Part shown: in pieces, positions 62,575-64,000 of the stretch
Numbering within the stretch: the first letter of the stretch is position 1
Layout of the letters: the number at the start of each line of letters is the position of its first letter
Assembly (NCBI GenBank): GCA_003116875.1
Contig: BCKT01000013.1
Location: 434,001-498,000 of the forward strand
Length of the DNA: 64,000 nucleotides
Reading direction: 5' to 3'
DNA from: Takashimella koratensis
Lineage: Eukaryota > Basidiomycota > Tremellomycetes > Trichosporonales > Tetragoniomycetaceae
Notes under the pieces: generated by a model
The model's database searches: none
Told to the model about the DNA's origin: nothing
Seen by the model: only the letters and a program-made list of their open reading frames with translations
Translations under genes and position numbers: made by a program

Positions 62575-63973
62575 CTACTCTTCATCATCGTCGTCACCGC
62601 CTTCCTCACGCCAGACCTTGTACACCTTGCGTCTGTTGCTCTCGACCGCCTTTGCGTCAGCCGCAGCGACGAACATCGCTTTGAGCAATGCCTTCCTGAC
62701 TGTGCTTGCGCCGTCCGCCTTGGCGTCTCCGTCCACATTGACCGTTGCCGAGCTGTGAGCTGCGATACTCGGGTATGCGGGTGCATGAGCCGCCTTGCTG
62801 TCCCCTTTCCGTCGCTTGACAGGCCTGGACTCGTCGTCGTCGCCTTCTGTCGAGGACTTGAGACCAGCGAGGAGCGGGATGAACAGCGAAGACATGAGGT
62901 GAGAGTGGACGTTGGATCCGGGCGTCCGAGTGAGGAGGGTGATGAAGGGTTTGAGAATTTCAGGTAAGGGGCAGGCAGGGCTCGATTCGTCCTCATTGGT
63001 GGTGCTGAGGACTTTCTCGAGCTCATCGAGGTAGATGTCGGAGAGGTGGAGCTGGATAGAAGAAGGAAGGGCTCGGGTCTCCCATCTTAGAAGCCGTTAG
63101 TATTGAGATGAGATCAAAAGGGAGGTGAGGTAGGTGAGACTCACGATAAGGGACCCGTAGCACCAGAGAGGAAGGAGTTGAGAGCGTTCACGCCGTCCGC
63201 TCGCCAGCCGTCTCGAGCAAGTAGGCGGAAGGTGGCGTTAACGAACCGTCGAATGAGCATGTAGAATTTGTCCATTCTGATCATTGTTAGCCACGCTGCA
63301 ATACCCAAGCAAGCAAGTAGCTTCAAGCGACAAAAATATAGTCCAGGAGTCTCAAACCTACCTCAATCGGTCAATCCCATTCCACTCCCGGATAATCGAC
63401 AGCCAGAAGCCCTCGAGGAACGCAAGGCTGGCACGGAACCGTTCTGCGCTCGCTTCTCGTGGCGTCACTGAGGTCGATGGAAGTTCGGGGTTGATCTTGA
63501 GTAACAAGCCTGCGAGGTCGGTCGCGAGTGCTTGTTGCACAAGCGGTTTGTCCGACATCCAGAAGCCTGAGCTGTGTCAATATGAAGTCCAGAACAAGTT
63601 GGAACGTTTGCTAGTAGATGCGGCTGAGGAGTAGGACCGAGAGAGGAGGTAGACGAAGGAGAGGGAGACGCTCGCTCACAGTAGAAAAGACCTTTCCAGA
63701 GCTTGGCCATCTCAGCGTCTGACAACCGGACATAGGCTGTACTCGACTCGAGATCCGCATCTCCATCTTCGTCCACGCCTCCGCGGGACAAGAATGCCGC
63801 GAGGTTCTTCACCGCTTGATCCCGGATCTTCTTATCTGTGGCGCAAGATGAGAGCAGGCGTAGGAAGGCGCCATATAACAGGCGTAGAACGAGGGAGGGA
63901 GCTAAGTTAGCCTGGGCTCAAGGAACCAACCCCAGAAGAATTGGATGACAGGAGCAGGATTGAAGAAACGCGA
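62575..63973 (-). CDS. RRP1: rRNA processing protein RRP1/Nop52 (5' end outside window)
   Basis: Visible exons are 63931-63973 (less certain), 63680-63835, 63362-63566, 63145-63276 and 62575-63085; together they encode 348 residues plus a stop, and the 5' part lies beyond the right edge. Family blocks are KKIRDQAVKNLAAFL, MAKLWKGLFYCFWMSDKP, LVQQALATDLAGLLL, EGFWLSIIREWNGIDRLR, MDKFYMLIRRFVNATF and LSDIYLDELEKVL. The C-terminal part has a basic KRRK stretch and ends in an acidic run. RRP1 acts in the nucleolus in 27S pre-rRNA processing for the 60S subunit. The last intron uses an AAG acceptor. Confidence 0.92.
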
Positions 63974-64000
63974 CTGGAGAGAGAGTCGAGATGCCAACTC

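Overview
The window is a gene-dense nuclear segment from a fungus, most probably a basidiomycete yeast or yeast-like species of the Tremellomycete type. That placement is inferred from gene content, from many short introns (mostly 45-160 nt, with GTRAGT donors and YAG acceptors), from about 50-55% GC, and from housekeeping genes split into up to 17 exons. I could not run a search, so the class is a guess. Fungal nuclear identity is secure: VMA1, MET2, UVE1, VTI1, OXA1, a Brl1/Brr6 protein, BUB3, ATG18, LTV1 and RRP1 are all recognisable. For 23 genes I traced exon chains in which phases close and the total is a multiple of three; RRP1 runs off the right edge.

Layout. 1-3.2 kb: an intron-containing tRNA-His and an unrecognised two-exon gene. 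3.6-8.5 kb: an M24 prolidase and an 11-exon Mo25/Hym1 gene (both minus), with an unresolved plus-strand candidate between them. 9.3-20 kb: VTI1 (+), NDUFS7 (-) divergent from OXA1 (+), and glucosidase I (+). 21.6-27 kb: an Axl2-like cadherin-fold membrane protein and an NAD-dependent epimerase/dehydratase (both +). 27.1-32.4 kb: a full-length ABCC transporter (-). 33.2-42.5 kb: UVE1, VMA1 and MET2 (all +; a run of N lies in a MET2 intron). 42.9-52 kb: ATG18 (-), BRL1-like (-), BUB3 (+), phospholipid scramblase (-). 52.4-56.7 kb: three related genes of unknown function in tandem on the minus strand. 57.4-64 kb: RPS27 (-), LTV1 (-), TIM13 (+), RRP1 (-, 5' end outside).

Most genes are conserved housekeeping genes that do not form one pathway. 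Local pairings exist: NDUFS7 and OXA1 (mitochondrial inner membrane) share a 333-bp divergent promoter, and RPS27, LTV1 and RRP1 (ribosome and ribosome assembly) cluster at the right end with TIM13 among them. The stretch most likely to hold undescribed biology is the 52.4-56.7 kb array. Its three paralogues of 202, 169 and 191 aa share a three-exon, phase-1/phase-1 architecture and two short motifs, match no family I know, and are separated by roughly 1.1-kb spacers, one of which contains a 24-bp direct repeat.
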